Shown here: positions 10,301 to 19,161 of the stretch, one piece after another | Layout: each line of letters starts with the position of its first letter | Position numbering within the stretch: the stretch's first letter is position 1 | Assembly: GCF_023634845.1 (NCBI RefSeq) | Contig: NZ_JAMLJL010000006.1 | Span: 182,389-246,388, forward strand | Direction: 5' to 3' | Length of the DNA stretch: 64,000 nucleotides | Origin: Flavobacterium amniphilum | GTDB lineage: Bacteria; Bacteroidota; Bacteroidia; Flavobacteriales; Flavobacteriaceae | The notes under the pieces: model-generated | Seen by the model: the letters and a program-made list of their open reading frames with translations, nothing else | Database searches by the model: none | What the model was told of the DNA's origin: nothing | Position numbers and translations under genes: made by a program

Positions 10301-13300
10301 ATTTCATCACCGTTTATTACTTCAACATTAACGGCTGAACTACCGGCAACCATTAAATCTCCTACTGGTGTATTTCCCATGTAGCGCTGAACTGTAAATC
10401 CACTTAATGCATTTACAGTTAATGTTGCTCCGGGTTTTGTTAATTTAATTTTTAAAATATCAGAAGATATCGATGGTGTTCTGAATTTCACTGTTAATTC
10501 TGAAGCAGATAAAACCCCTATTCCGTTATACATCGTGGCATAACTTACATCGCTGTCGTCAACCGAATTCCAAGCATTTGTAACATTAGAAGTCCCTGTT
10601 AAGGCTCCAACGCCCAAATCATAAACTCCGTAAAGAATATCTTCTACATCCCCTGGTTTACAAACCAAAGGATTAGGCTCTCTGGTATAATAAGCTTCAT
10701 AGACTTTAGCACTATGGGATAAACCAACTGCTGAACCTACGATTATTCTGATTCCGTCAAAAACTTTCGGTCCGGTTAGATCTGAAGGTACAAATGTGTA
10801 TTCAAAACTATTATCACCTGACAACAAATCTACCAAACTACCTGAAAGAGGCTGAATATTACCTATAACCTGAGGAACTCCTCCACCATCTCTTTTTGTT
10901 GCCACAACAGATATGGCACCAATAAGTGTTAAACCACTATATTGAGTTCCTAATTTAATCGTAACCGGTGTTCCAGCCGCAATTGCAGTATTCCATTGTA
11001 AGGTTTGCCAAGTCGTACCAACACCTAATGCTCCAATTCCACTTGTAATGGTTGAATAAGTTTGTGGATCCTGATCGACAGCATTTGCATCATTTAATAC
11101 AGTTCCTGTAATAATTGATCCTGAAGTTTGTGTATTTCCATAAACCCTTTCGGTGAATGTCACACAATTTGCCGGATTATTAACGATTACGGTTACTACC
11201 TGACTCGCATTACAGAAACCATTACTTGCAACTGCAGTAAAAGTGTATACTCCAGCTTGAGTAAAAGGTCCAACTGTATTAGAAGCAAGTAAAGTTCCGT
11301 TTGAATCATACCAGGTTACCGTTGCATTTGAAGTTGCCTGCAATGTAACACTATCGCCTACGCTAACAATATAGCTGCTTGGATTCACCGTCAATTGTGG
11401 AACGGGATGAACCGTTACTACTACCGAAGCTTCAGTGGAGGCACAAGGAATTCCTGTAACTGATGCCTGAATATAATAAGTACCGCTAACCTGAATCTGG
11501 TCAACCTGATCAATTGGTATCACATTATGACTGCTGTCATAAAATACATACACTGTATTTCCTGAAACATCAAAATTAAGAATCGCATCTCTTAAATTAA
11601 CGGATCCGCACCCTTGAAGTGTTGCAGATACATCCAGAACAGCCTGTGAAGGAAAAACAACATCAACAGCCAATAATGTTCCTGCTGCATTTTCACAATT
11701 ACCATTGGCTTCAACGGATATATAATATGTTCTTGGTGTGTTTGAGGCATTTAATCCACTGATGGTCAATTCACCGGTTACGGCACTTTTCACATAGGTA
11801 ATTCCCGCATGTCCCGAAAAACCGGTTGTGATTTCAATAGTTTTAGTTTGGTCTGTATAATAATGGAACTCACTGTTGACTATTGTTGTTGTTGGTGCCA
11901 ATACTGCGACGCCTAAACAAGAAGCTGTAACCGAAGATGAAATAGTAATATCACTGGCCAAAGGAACTGGCGAAAAAGTAACCGTAACCGCTGTCCGTGA
12001 AGATATGGCCGGACAACCTATTTTTCTCGCTGCTACATAAAATGTTGTGGTTGCGTTTAAAACAGGAGTCGTAAAGCCGGCATTATAAGCCAAAGTAGCC
12101 AAAGGCGTTGTTGCGGTAGGCGAATCATACCAAAGTAATTCGTTACCACTTTCCGTCTCGGCAAATAATGTTACTGATTGCGGACCGCAAATAGATAAAT
12201 TTTGGGAACCAACAGCTATTGTAGGTGCTCCTGGTGATTTATAAACATCGTACAACCGTAAACCTTTGGTTAAGTTCAATTGAACCAATGATGACATCGT
12301 AATTTTAACCCTGTCAAATGACTGTCCCGGTGTTATGGGTATCGTTGCCGTTTGTCCTGCGCTAAGCAGCCCTAGTAAATCCAGATAAGTAATGGTATTT
12401 AAATCTTGTGTAAACACAACATTTGCCCCATTCATGGCCTCAATTTTGACGCCGTCAGACAACCCTAAATTCAAAATAGAAGGATTATCAAGCTGGAGTG
12501 CAACATGAACCTGATCAGTTGGTTTTGACAATGCGTTAAAATACACCGTCTGACTGATGGTTCCGGCTACAGCCAAAACTCCTAAACTCAAATGTGAATA
12601 ACTGTTCACATCAGCGTCGATTGCGCGTTCCGGATGATCAACTTCGGCAGTGCCAAGTCCCAACAAATCTATAGTACCGCCTGTTCCGTCAAAAGAAGTT
12701 GCAAATGGCGCCAGACAACTGTCTTCTCCTTCTGTATAAAAGGCAAAATAAACCCGCATACTATTTGAAGTCCCCAGCAAAACTGCATTTGTATTATCCG
12801 TTATTTCAATACGGTTATAAGGCTGATTAGGCGTTATCGCAAAATAGAAATTCCCACTGGCATCCCTTATCAGTCGGCCATTTTCATTGGAAAAATTATT
12901 TTGGCTTGAAAAGCTGTTTATAACGGTCGTATTGTTCTTCGCACTCACCGTAAAATAGTGGTTTCCGAGAACAACAGTCCCTAATAAATCAGCTAATCCG
13001 CTTCCTAAATTACCTCCTACCAGAGAATTTAAAACATCTTGATCGAAATCTATCCTAACAAAGGTTGTCTTCCCGGCCGGGACCGTTGTAGGAAATTCCA
13101 ATTCAATTTTACCACTGTAAGCCCCAATACCTACAGCAATTCCTCCGTACGAATTCAATGTCGCATAGGAATTATCATAGATTGTGGCATTAGCTGCGCC
13201 AGTGGCATGATCAGAAGATACTAACGTATTCGCGTTAATGAAATTGACTTGTGCTTTCAAATCGGATTGCTGAAAAAGTAATAGCAAAACGGAAAAACAG

Positions 13301-13350
13301 AAAGCGCGGGTAAAGCTATCCCGAACGGTAAATTTCCAATTCATAAGCAA
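7312..13350 (-). CDS. Giant cell-surface adhesin-like protein with T9SS type B sorting domain
   Basis: A 2012-residue exported protein. A hydrophobic signal region lies in residues ~14-33 (CFSVLLLLFQQSDLKAQ). Two or three ~150-residue all-beta modules follow in the N-terminal half, then Ig-like/PKD-like domains with paired Cys residues. Residues ~1340-1820 are about six copies of an 80-residue unit (see repeat entry). The last ~95 residues are the gliding-motility-associated type B sorting domain (FNEFTPNGDGSNDFFNI, LEIYNRYGNLVFK, LPTGTYYYIF), which directs T9SS secretion and surface anchoring. It is followed by its presumed partners PorP/SprF and the PorE-like OmpA protein. It is probably an SprB-like adhesin; its ligand is unknown. 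The start may instead be the ATG two codons downstream. Confidence 0.88.
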   Translation of the reverse strand: MLMNWKFTVRDSFTRAFCFSVLLLLFQQSDLKAQVNFINANTLVSSDHATGAANATIYDNSYATLNSYGGIAVGIGAYSGKIELEFPTTVPAGKTTFVRIDFDQDVLNSLVGGNLGSGLADLLGTVVLGNHYFTVSAKNNTTVINSFSSQNNFSNENGRLIRDASGNFYFAITPNQPYNRIEITDNTNAVLLGTSNSMRVYFAFYTEGEDSCLAPFATSFDGTGGTIDLLGLGTAEVDHPERAIDADVNSYSHLSLGVLAVAGTISQTVYFNALSKPTDQVHVALQLDNPSILNLGLSDGVKIEAMNGANVVFTQDLNTITYLDLLGLLSAGQTATIPITPGQSFDRVKITMSSLVQLNLTKGLRLYDVYKSPGAPTIAVGSQNLSICGPQSVTLFAETESGNELLWYDSPTATTPLATLAYNAGFTTPVLNATTTFYVAARKIGCPAISSRTAVTVTFSPVPLASDITISSSVTASCLGVAVLAPTTTIVNSEFHYYTDQTKTIEITTGFSGHAGITYVKSAVTGELTISGLNASNTPRTYYISVEANGNCENAAGTLLAVDVVFPSQAVLDVSATLQGCGSVNLRDAILNFDVSGNTVYVFYDSSHNVIPIDQVDQIQVSGTYYIQASVTGIPCASTEASVVVTVHPVPQLTVNPSSYIVSVGDSVTLQATSNATVTWYDSNGTLLASNTVGPFTQAGVYTFTAVASNGFCNASQVVTVIVNNPANCVTFTERVYGNTQTSGSIITGTVLNDANAVDQDPQTYSTITSGIGALGVGTTWQTLQWNTAIAAGTPVTIKLGTQYSGLTLIGAISVVATKRDGGGVPQVIGNIQPLSGSLVDLLSGDNSFEYTFVPSDLTGPKVFDGIRIIVGSAVGLSHSAKVYEAYYTREPNPLVCKPGDVEDILYGVYDLGVGALTGTSNVTNAWNSVDDSDVSYATMYNGIGVLSASELTVKFRTPSISSDILKIKLTKPGATLTVNALSGFTVQRYMGNTPVGDLMVAGSSAVNVEVINGDEIVFASNTQSPPYDRVKIRLGGAANVLDFLQVNYVRREATVTVVDGIGTTIEVCQGGTVAIQADNCTSYKWYDAEFGGNLLSNGNSYTLPSNLAAGVYTFYVQPVRGGCEVLSRTKVTVTVRPSSPNGSISNVLVNSDTDTVFCSATGDVLLTAQLNSVPPVTNPVFYWYSFDGTNQILIPGQNSSSLQLNGLLPGTYTYYVGVGSTEFCQSAQPDRASITFTILPFSVANDINANNAQICLGNNATLTPSSVLANPVFAWYFTNDYSLPIANGTFSGITYVISASGQLTISGLNAVNSPYTYYVSMSSDVSCQNTPGTLKAVTVQIIEILTPTTNDATQDFCVSSNPTVASLQVNESGVIWYDAPSGGNVVPMAALLIDGMIYYAGITDPVSGCSSLSRLAVEVNLNTGLTPTTNDSTQDFCSAANPTVASIQVNESGVIWYDAPTGGNVIPSSALLIDGMMYYGEMTDPITGCTSTIRLVVAVDLNTVLTPTTNDATQDFCQSANPTVASLQVNESGVIWYDAPINGNVLASSTLLVDGAIYYAGITDPVSGCSSATRLAVEANLNTVLPPTTNDATQDFCASNNPTVASLQVNESGVIWYDAPTGGNILASSTLLIDGAIYYAGITDPVSGCSSTLLLAVEVNLNTVLTPTTNDATQDFCASNSPTIASLQVNESGVIWYNAPTGGTILASSTLLVDGGIYYAGITDPVSGCSSVTRLAIAANLNTGQTPTTNNTTQTFCENNSPTVASLQVNESGVIWYDAPNGGNVVAPSTPLVDGMTYYAGLIDGAGCSSMTRLAITVDFNTAGQATLDDDTDKTCAFEPVTYRTEPNMSQYFWTIEIGGQIVSGGGPNDSTVTVNWSQLGPNSVSVSYTNTAVCNTLSSATFDLVVESCVAPGAACLTVFNEFTPNGDGSNDFFNIKCAEDYPNNNLEIYNRYGNLVFKTHSYKNDWKGIANVNGTFSGNMLPTGTYYYIFETGDSALNIAKSGWLFIMR
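7880..9330 (-). repeat. Six 240-bp tandem repeats within the adhesin gene
   Basis: The segment encoding residues ~1340-1820 is about six copies of an 80-residue unit containing TTNDATQDFC, TVASLQVNESGVIWYDAP and ITDPVSGCSS. Copies are strongly similar but differ at many synonymous sites, so they are not a recent amplification. Each unit has two Cys residues that probably form one disulphide in an Ig-like fold. The phase shows that copy number can change without breaking the frame. Confidence 0.9.
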
Positions 13351-14155
13351 TAATTTAAATGTTCAACTTTGATTTATAATGCAAATTTTTATGCTCTTTC
13401 CTTAAAGTTTTCTGACATTTCAAAGCATGAATTAGGCACAGAATTTCCCGACACTTAAAAAAGGCAGTTTTAAAAACTGTCTTTTTTAAGCATACATGCT
13501 TTTTAAATTATTCTTAGTGGGGATCTAGAATATCAATCTAAAATTTTAACTCCGCATTTTAGATTTCCTTCTTTAATTTACTACATCGAGTAGTTTTTTT
13601 TTTGCGATTAAGTTTTAATTAATCCTGTATAAGTTTTAATTATTATCATCACTTATAAACATCTCCTTTTTTAATTTATCCTTTCGGAATTAAAATTGTG
13701 GGGGTACAAATCAGAAATATTTATACCTTAAAATTATAGAAAAAAGTAAGAAAAAAATTATAGCAACTGACAATTACGATAAAACGATAAAAAAAATCGT
13801 TGAAATTAATATTATCCTTACAAAAACACTAATAATCAAGCAAATAAAGATACAAGAAGACAAAAAAGCTAAAAAAAGTATATTCAAAATTCAGTAAATA
13901 CTAAAGCTATCCGTAAACAAACATTATGCTAATCACATATTTTTATTTTGTATTTATTTAAAAAGGAAGAAAACTAACGGAATTTAGGCTTATTCAATCT
14001 ATCTATTTAATAACTAAGCAATTAATAATGTTAAAATACAATTTTTAACTTTTTAAAATTGCTTTGCAAAGATATTTTTTAGTAAATTAGTAATACTATT
14101 CTTATAACATTTCTTTCTAAGAAAATACCACCTGATAATTTAAATTTTATCTGTT
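13351..14155. other. 805-bp divergent intergenic region
   Basis: Very AT-rich spacer between the adhesin (minus) and the histidine kinase (plus). I find no credible gene. It contains a bidirectional terminator-like inverted repeat at 13454-13490 and a weak second hairpin (ACTAC/GTAGT, 13580-13594) followed by a T10 run. Two terminators inside a divergent promoter region suggest an unannotated short transcript, or insulation of one side from the other. Confidence 0.5.
13454..13490. terminator. Bidirectional terminator-like inverted repeat
   Basis: Two 18-nt arms (13454-13471 and 13473-13490) match with one G-T type mismatch. The core GGCAGTTTT/AAAACTGTC is flanked by A6 and T6 runs, the layout of a bidirectional rho-independent terminator. 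No gene ends here: the neighbours diverge from this region. Confidence 0.7.
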
Positions 14156-15580
14156 ATGGAGAAGTGTACTACTAAATATAAATTCAGAGTATCGAACGTT
14201 TTTATACTGCTTTTCGTTATTGTACTTTCATGCGCTTCCCTGATTGTTTTGAACGGCTATACCATCAAAATTCTTTCAGCCAGCAGGGCTTATGTAAACG
14301 GTGAATCCCATTATTCAAAAGCTCAAAAAGATGCCGTACGTCATTTGATCACTTACTTATATACCCATAACAAAAAACACTGGGAACTTTACAATCAGGA
14401 AATGAGAGTTCCGCAAGGAGACGGGATGGCCAGAATAGGTCTGGAAACCGAATTACCCACTACAACCATAAAAAGAGGATTCATTGAAGGACGCAACAGT
14501 CATAAAGATTTGGATGACATCATCTGGTTATTTAAAACATTCTACTACGTCCCTTTTATGAATAAAGCCATTAAAGAATGGGAACAGGGCGACCGTCTAA
14601 TCAATGAACTTTCCAGTATTGGCAATAAAGTCAATCAGAAAATAACAGAGTATGACTTAAATGCAGCCGACCGTCAGGGCATTCTTTTGGAAATAAGTGA
14701 TATCAGTGACAAACTTACAGTAAATGAGCGTAATTTTTCGAATACTTTAGGAGAAGGCACTCATATTATAAAGGATTATCTGATCTACACAAACATATTT
14801 TTCATTTTAATCATCATCAGCACAGTCAGTATTTACTACCACATCATGGTCAGAAGGATAATGGAATCCAACAGGGAAATTGAAATCAATAATCAAAACC
14901 TCATCATTGTAAATAAAGAACTGGATAAATTCGTTTACAGTGCTTCACACGATTTGCGATCCCCAATTACTTCACTTAAAGGCCTGGTTGAAATTGCTAA
15001 AGATGAAAATAACCTGGATGAGATCAGAAAATATCTGGATTTAATGAATCAAAGTCTCACCAGACAGGATCAATTCATCAGCGACATTATCGATTATTCC
15101 AGAAATAAACGGATGGAATTTAAAAACGAAAAGGTCAATCTCAATGACACCATCGACGAGGTTATTTCACAACACAGACACATCAAAGACGCCAATGAAA
15201 TCCAGATACATAAAGATTTAGCTGTTAAACAGGTTCAAAGTGATCCTCTGCGCTTAAAAATCATCCTTAACAATCTGGTCTCAAATGCCATAAAATATTC
15301 GGATAAAAATAAAAGCTCAAAGTTTATTCAAATCAAAGCATCCAGACTGAACAAATTACTCAAAATAGAAATACAGGACAACGGTATAGGTATTAAGGAC
15401 GAATTTATCGATAAGATATTCGATATGTTTTTTGTAACAAATACCAATTTAGGATCGGGATTAGGACTCTACATCACCAAAGAAGCCGTAGAGAACCTAA
15501 ATGGCACAATAGACGTCAATTCAAAAATTGACATAGGAACAACATTCACAGTAACAATACCTCTACATTATGAAATGTGA
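14156..15580 (+). CDS. Membrane sensor histidine kinase
   Basis: A 474-residue two-component kinase. Transmembrane helices lie at ~14-33 and ~209-230 and enclose a ~175-residue periplasmic sensor region that is mostly helical and resembles no sensor fold I can name. A coiled linker leads to HisKA with the phospho-acceptor His265 in the H-box SASHDLRSPI, then an HATPase domain with N-box NLVSNAIKYSD, G1 DNGIGI and G2 GSGLGLYI. All catalytic motifs are intact. It overlaps the following receiver gene by 11 bp, so the two are a translationally coupled pair. The signal is unknown. The neighbouring convergent tail-collar-like genes are a possible but unproven link. Confidence 0.92.
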   Translation: MEKCTTKYKFRVSNVFILLFVIVLSCASLIVLNGYTIKILSASRAYVNGESHYSKAQKDAVRHLITYLYTHNKKHWELYNQEMRVPQGDGMARIGLETELPTTTIKRGFIEGRNSHKDLDDIIWLFKTFYYVPFMNKAIKEWEQGDRLINELSSIGNKVNQKITEYDLNAADRQGILLEISDISDKLTVNERNFSNTLGEGTHIIKDYLIYTNIFFILIIISTVSIYYHIMVRRIMESNREIEINNQNLIIVNKELDKFVYSASHDLRSPITSLKGLVEIAKDENNLDEIRKYLDLMNQSLTRQDQFISDIIDYSRNKRMEFKNEKVNLNDTIDEVISQHRHIKDANEIQIHKDLAVKQVQSDPLRLKIILNNLVSNAIKYSDKNKSSKFIQIKASRLNKLLKIEIQDNGIGIKDEFIDKIFDMFFVTNTNLGSGLGLYITKEAVENLNGTIDVNSKIDIGTTFTVTIPLHYEM

Positions 15581-15962
15581 TTACACCTTTCTGCTAATTG
15601 ATGACAATACAATTGATCAGCTCGTTACCTGTCAGCTCCTGAAAAAATCTGCAGGGACACACAAACACAATATAAACATAGCCGGAAACGGAAGAGAAGG
15701 ACTAAAATGGCTGAACAGCAACATAAACCTTCTCGATAAATCGCTCGTGATTCTTCTGGATATCAATATGCCGGAAATGAATGGCTTCCAATTTCTGAAC
15801 GAGTACGAGTCGTTTCCCGATAACCTGAAAAAGGAAACACAGATTTTCATGCTTTCCTCAACATTAAACAACGAGGATATTGATAAGATAAACAGGAACA
15901 ATCATGTAAAATCATTACTTAGTAAACCTTTATCCATTCAAAAACTGGAGCAGTATATCTAA
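15570..15962 (+). CDS. Single-domain response regulator (CheY-like receiver)
   Basis: A 130-residue stand-alone receiver. The acidic pocket is Asp11/Asp12, the phospho-acceptor is Asp64 in ILLDINMPEMNG, the switch Ser97/Ser98 is in MLSSTL, and the conserved Lys119 is in SKPLS. There is no output domain, so it must act through protein contacts or phosphotransfer, not by binding DNA. The start codon lies inside the last codons of the kinase gene (11-bp overlap), which strongly implies that the kinase is its cognate donor. Confidence 0.9.
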   Translation: MKCDYTFLLIDDNTIDQLVTCQLLKKSAGTHKHNINIAGNGREGLKWLNSNINLLDKSLVILLDINMPEMNGFQFLNEYESFPDNLKKETQIFMLSSTLNNEDIDKINRNNHVKSLLSKPLSIQKLEQYI

Positions 15963-16017
15963 TGGAAATACACTCTGCATCATGCAAATTATTATTCAGA
16001 AGTATCTATATACAAAC

Positions 16018-16875
16018 TTATTCTCCTAAATAAATAAATACGTTGGTTACTAAATGCTTTGGTGTAGCATTTATTGACTGTCCTCCTCCCCCTGAAGGAA
16101 CGGTAACCGAATGAGAGTGATTTCCATTGCTTGTAGTCGTATAAAGAGTTGCCGGCCATGTGTCATTAGTCCCCACAACCTCACTGATAAGTGGCACTAA
16201 CGGAAGTACATTTGTTGCCAATCCAAGAGCTTTAGCCCCATTATGGGAATCTATATAACCATGTGAATGATTGCCATCTGTCGTAGTAGTGGAATTGTAA
16301 GTTACATTAGGAAGGTTTGCCTGACTCAATGTTATCGTATTCGAACCCGCCATAAGCTGCATTCCTTCTGATCCATTTGTAGTTTTAATAAACCGGTCTG
16401 CAAAGTTAGGCAGTAACGCTCCTATCCCAATTGCTGTTGCATTATTTTGTGCCATAACCGGAAGTGTCGATTTACTTCTTCCGTCCAATAAAAACCATCC
16501 TTTGTGATCTGCAGTTTCCAAAGAATTTTTAATATCACCAAGAGCTAAAGTATTTGGCCCCATTTGATTCCATTGTAATCCGTCATTATAATACATGCCT
16601 TCATAAACCGATACTGAAGTATGAGTTACCGAAGTGAAAGTATTGTAAGCAATCATTCCTTCCACATGATACGTCATAGGAGATGCGTTACTGGTTATTA
16701 CCAATGGGAATCGGGCCGGTAAAAAACCTTTTGAAGGATCATAAACCTCCAAAATGGCATCTGCATTAGGAGTTTCTGTATTAATCCCTACCTGCGCGCT
16801 TACTGTAATAGGAAATGCAAAAATGAATAGTATTTTTAAAACTTGGCTGTGGTATTCTGAAATCAATGTTCTCAT
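16018..16875 (-). CDS. Exported tail-collar-like protein, third of a tandem trio
   Basis: A 285-residue exported protein (hydrophobic signal ending ITVSAQ). Residues ~28-100 contain the conserved start VGINTETPNADAILEVYDPS and a YEGMYYNDGLQW segment. The C-terminal half has a phage tail-collar-like pattern: GWFLLDGRS, LPNFADRFIKT, LSQANLPNV, then two GNHSH clusters, ending NVFIYLGE. His-rich GxHxH loops in this fold resemble those of phage tail fibre/collar domains. It follows its paralogue by 18 bp. The likely role is a surface or secreted fibre-like protein; substrate and partners are unknown. It faces the kinase/receiver pair convergently. Confidence 0.7.
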   Translation of the reverse strand: MRTLISEYHSQVLKILFIFAFPITVSAQVGINTETPNADAILEVYDPSKGFLPARFPLVITSNASPMTYHVEGMIAYNTFTSVTHTSVSVYEGMYYNDGLQWNQMGPNTLALGDIKNSLETADHKGWFLLDGRSKSTLPVMAQNNATAIGIGALLPNFADRFIKTTNGSEGMQLMAGSNTITLSQANLPNVTYNSTTTTDGNHSHGYIDSHNGAKALGLATNVLPLVPLISEVVGTNDTWPATLYTTTSNGNHSHSVTVPSGGGGQSINATPKHLVTNVFIYLGE

Positions 16876-16893
16876 GTTGCTTGTGTTTAGTCA

Positions 16894-17736
16894 TTATTTT
16901 CCCAGATAAACAAATGTATTGGTAACCATATGTGAGGCTGTCGGTAAAACAGCCGAACTACCACCGGTGCTAACACTGGATGTATGATTATGGCTTCCAT
17001 TGACTGTAGAAGTTGCCGATGTAGAGGTAACTGTAGGTGATCCCACATCATTATTCAGAATATTAAGCACAACTCCACTCAAAATTCCCAATAATCCTGT
17101 AACGATATTCAGATTTTCTGTTACTCCATGATACTTATCATCATAATCATGTGTATGTCCTCCTGCCGAAGCTGCAGTTCCATTAAAGGTAACATTAGGC
17201 AAATTGGCCTGAGTTAAGGCTCTTGAATTATTACCTCCGGTTGCTGATAAAGACTCTAAGCCGGATTTACCCTTTAAAAAACAATCAGTAGCATCCGGAA
17301 GATTAGTGGCAAAACCAACTAACAAAGCATTTGCAGCTGCATTTACAGGTAATGAGGCAACAGTTCTTCCGTTAAGTAAATACCAGCCATTATGATCCTG
17401 TGTCAATATACTTTGTTTAACATCACCTATTCCGGTGGTCAGTGGTTCCAAACGAATCCATTGACTGCCATTACTATAGTAAAAACCGGGTTCAACTTTT
17501 GTATTTCCTGCACCGGAAGACGCTGTATTATAAACAATCATTCCCGCAACGTGTCCTGATAAAGGCGAAGAAGCTGAAGTACTGACTAATGGTATTCTTG
17601 AAATCAACACACCACTGTTAGTGCTAAAAATCTCTAAAGCAGCATCACTGTTTGGTGTTATCGTACCAATCCCAACCTGGGAGAAACCTACAAATGATAA
17701 CAGTGAAGCAAATAAGAAAGTAATTTTTCTAACCAT
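16894..17736 (-). CDS. Exported tail-collar-like protein, second of a tandem trio
   Basis: A 280-residue paralogue with signal peptide (MVRKITFLFASLLSFVGFSQ) and the start VGIGTITPNSDAALEIF shared with its neighbours. It has the conserved YSNGSQWIRL, GWYLLNGRTV, LPDATDCFLKG and LTQANLPNV segments, two His-containing loops (GGHTH and GSHNH) and the terminal NTFVYLGK. Compared with the other two copies it has an extra hydrophobic stretch (VTGLLGILSGVVLNIL) between the loops, where such fibre-tip domains usually vary. It lies in one operon with both paralogues (gaps of 19 and 18 bp). Confidence 0.7.
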   Translation of the reverse strand: MVRKITFLFASLLSFVGFSQVGIGTITPNSDAALEIFSTNSGVLISRIPLVSTSASSPLSGHVAGMIVYNTASSGAGNTKVEPGFYYSNGSQWIRLEPLTTGIGDVKQSILTQDHNGWYLLNGRTVASLPVNAAANALLVGFATNLPDATDCFLKGKSGLESLSATGGNNSRALTQANLPNVTFNGTAASAGGHTHDYDDKYHGVTENLNIVTGLLGILSGVVLNILNNDVGSPTVTSTSATSTVNGSHNHTSSVSTGGSSAVLPTASHMVTNTFVYLGK

Positions 17737-17755
17737 AATCTCAATTATTAAGTTA

Positions 17756-18565
17756 TTATTTCCCTAAATAGATAAAAATATTGGTCGCAACATATTTCGG
17801 TACGTTTTCAACCGGAGTATTCGAACCACCGGAATTAAAACTCACGGTATGCGAATGGGCTCCATCCGAATTAGTGGTTTTTGTTGTGGTTGTAGTTCCG
17901 TCTTTGGCAACTGTTTCCGTGATAAAAGCAGTCAAACCGTTTGTCGTTAAAAGTCCGATATTCTCGTCACCTAAAAAACTATCGGCGCTATGGCTGTGTG
18001 AGCCTGTAGTGTTTGTTGAGCCTGTGAAGTTGATGTTTGGCAAATTGCTTTGCGAAATTGTAAAAGTTTGATTTCCACCCTGTGCTCCTAAAGTTTCACT
18101 TCCTGTTTTTCCTTTTAGAAATAAATCGGCTCCATTAGGGAGATTAGCAGAATAACCAAGCGATACAGCATTAGCTTGTGGAGTTGCTGCCAAAGTACTT
18201 GTAGCTCTTCCGTTAAGCAAAAACCATCCGTTATGATCGGCTGTTGCAAAACTATGTTTCAAATCCCCAACTTTGACTGAATTCGGATTGAAACGGATCC
18301 AACCGTTGCCGTCATTATAATACAATCCGGGAAAAACCGATGATGTTCCGGAACCGTTTTGTCCGGTATTGTACACAACCATCCCTTTGGTATGGGATGA
18401 TAAAGGTGATGAAGAAGTGGCACTCAGAAGACTGACTCTTGGCAATAAAATACCTTTATCAGCAGTTAACACTTCTAACATTGCATTACTGTCCGGAATA
18501 ATTGTCCCAATTCCAACCTGAGCGCTCAAATTACAGTAAAAGAGGATAAGTAATAGTTTTCTCAT
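17756..18565 (-). CDS. Exported tail-collar-like protein, first of a tandem trio
   Basis: A 269-residue paralogue that begins the operon. It has a short signal peptide (MRKLLLILFYCNLSAQ), then VGIGTIIPDSNAMLEVL, a YYNDGNGWIRF segment, and the collar-like module GWFLLNGRA, LPNGADLFLKG, ISQSNLPNI, GSHSH and GAHSH, ending NIFIYLGK. The three copies diverge most in the inter-His loops and keep the framework, which suggests diversification by duplication. The tail-collar assignment rests on motif layout (GWxLLNGR, LPNxxDxF, NLPxxxF, GxHxH). I could not run a profile search. Confidence 0.7.
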   Translation of the reverse strand: MRKLLLILFYCNLSAQVGIGTIIPDSNAMLEVLTADKGILLPRVSLLSATSSSPLSSHTKGMVVYNTGQNGSGTSSVFPGLYYNDGNGWIRFNPNSVKVGDLKHSFATADHNGWFLLNGRATSTLAATPQANAVSLGYSANLPNGADLFLKGKTGSETLGAQGGNQTFTISQSNLPNINFTGSTNTTGSHSHSADSFLGDENIGLLTTNGLTAFITETVAKDGTTTTTKTTNSDGAHSHTVSFNSGGSNTPVENVPKYVATNIFIYLGK

Positions 18566-19161
18566 ACATCAAAATTTAAGTTTTTGAATAAATGGGGACT
18601 AATTTTTAATCTATGCAATCAACAATTATTTGTTGTTGCTTTTAACTCCATGTCTTTTACCAAATTTCAGCTTTCTTTTGAATATTCAGAACAAATACCA
18701 CTCTGTTTTTAAGGAATATACTTTCGAAATTACCGAAATTAAAAAAATGAAAATCACTGCATTATGTAAATCAGAACTTGTTGCACAAACCATTTTTACT
18801 AAGCCGGCCGTTAATTTTCAGTTAACTGTTAAAAAAGGTTGTTACGTAAATTTAACACAAAAAGTTTTAAATCGTTTTGTAGGAATTTTAACATCATAAA
18901 TCCTTATTATCACAGGGTTGAAGACGTCTTTAGGAATTCAAAAGAAGTTTTGTCCAACACCTTAACTATATTCAACAATGCCGGAATTAAAATATCTGAA
19001 ACAAAAACTATAATGGACAAATACAAAAAATAAAGGTTGACTATTGGAATTAAATCAGACAACAAGGAAATTGAAATACTGAATGCTTAAAACAGGCTTA
19101 CAGTCCAAAAAAAAATACTTTTTGACGAAAAAAATAAAAAAAAAATTAAGGAAGAAAGATA
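18566..19161. other. Intergenic region, possibly decayed coding DNA
   Basis: 596 bp between two minus-strand genes. The plus strand has short overlapping open frames (18630-18899 and 18839-19033). The second ends in a coding-like stretch (IFNNAGIKISETKTIMDKY), and similar composition continues past its stop toward 19160. This may be a decayed gene but I cannot name a family. No terminator or promoter stands out. Confidence 0.3.

Noticed and set aside
17781..18071. 96-residue plus-strand frame
   Set aside because: Antisense shadow of a clear exported protein gene on the minus strand.
18630..19033. Two short plus-strand frames
   Set aside because: They overlap each other, match no family I know and lack promoter or terminator. 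They are kept only as possible decayed DNA in the intergenic entry.
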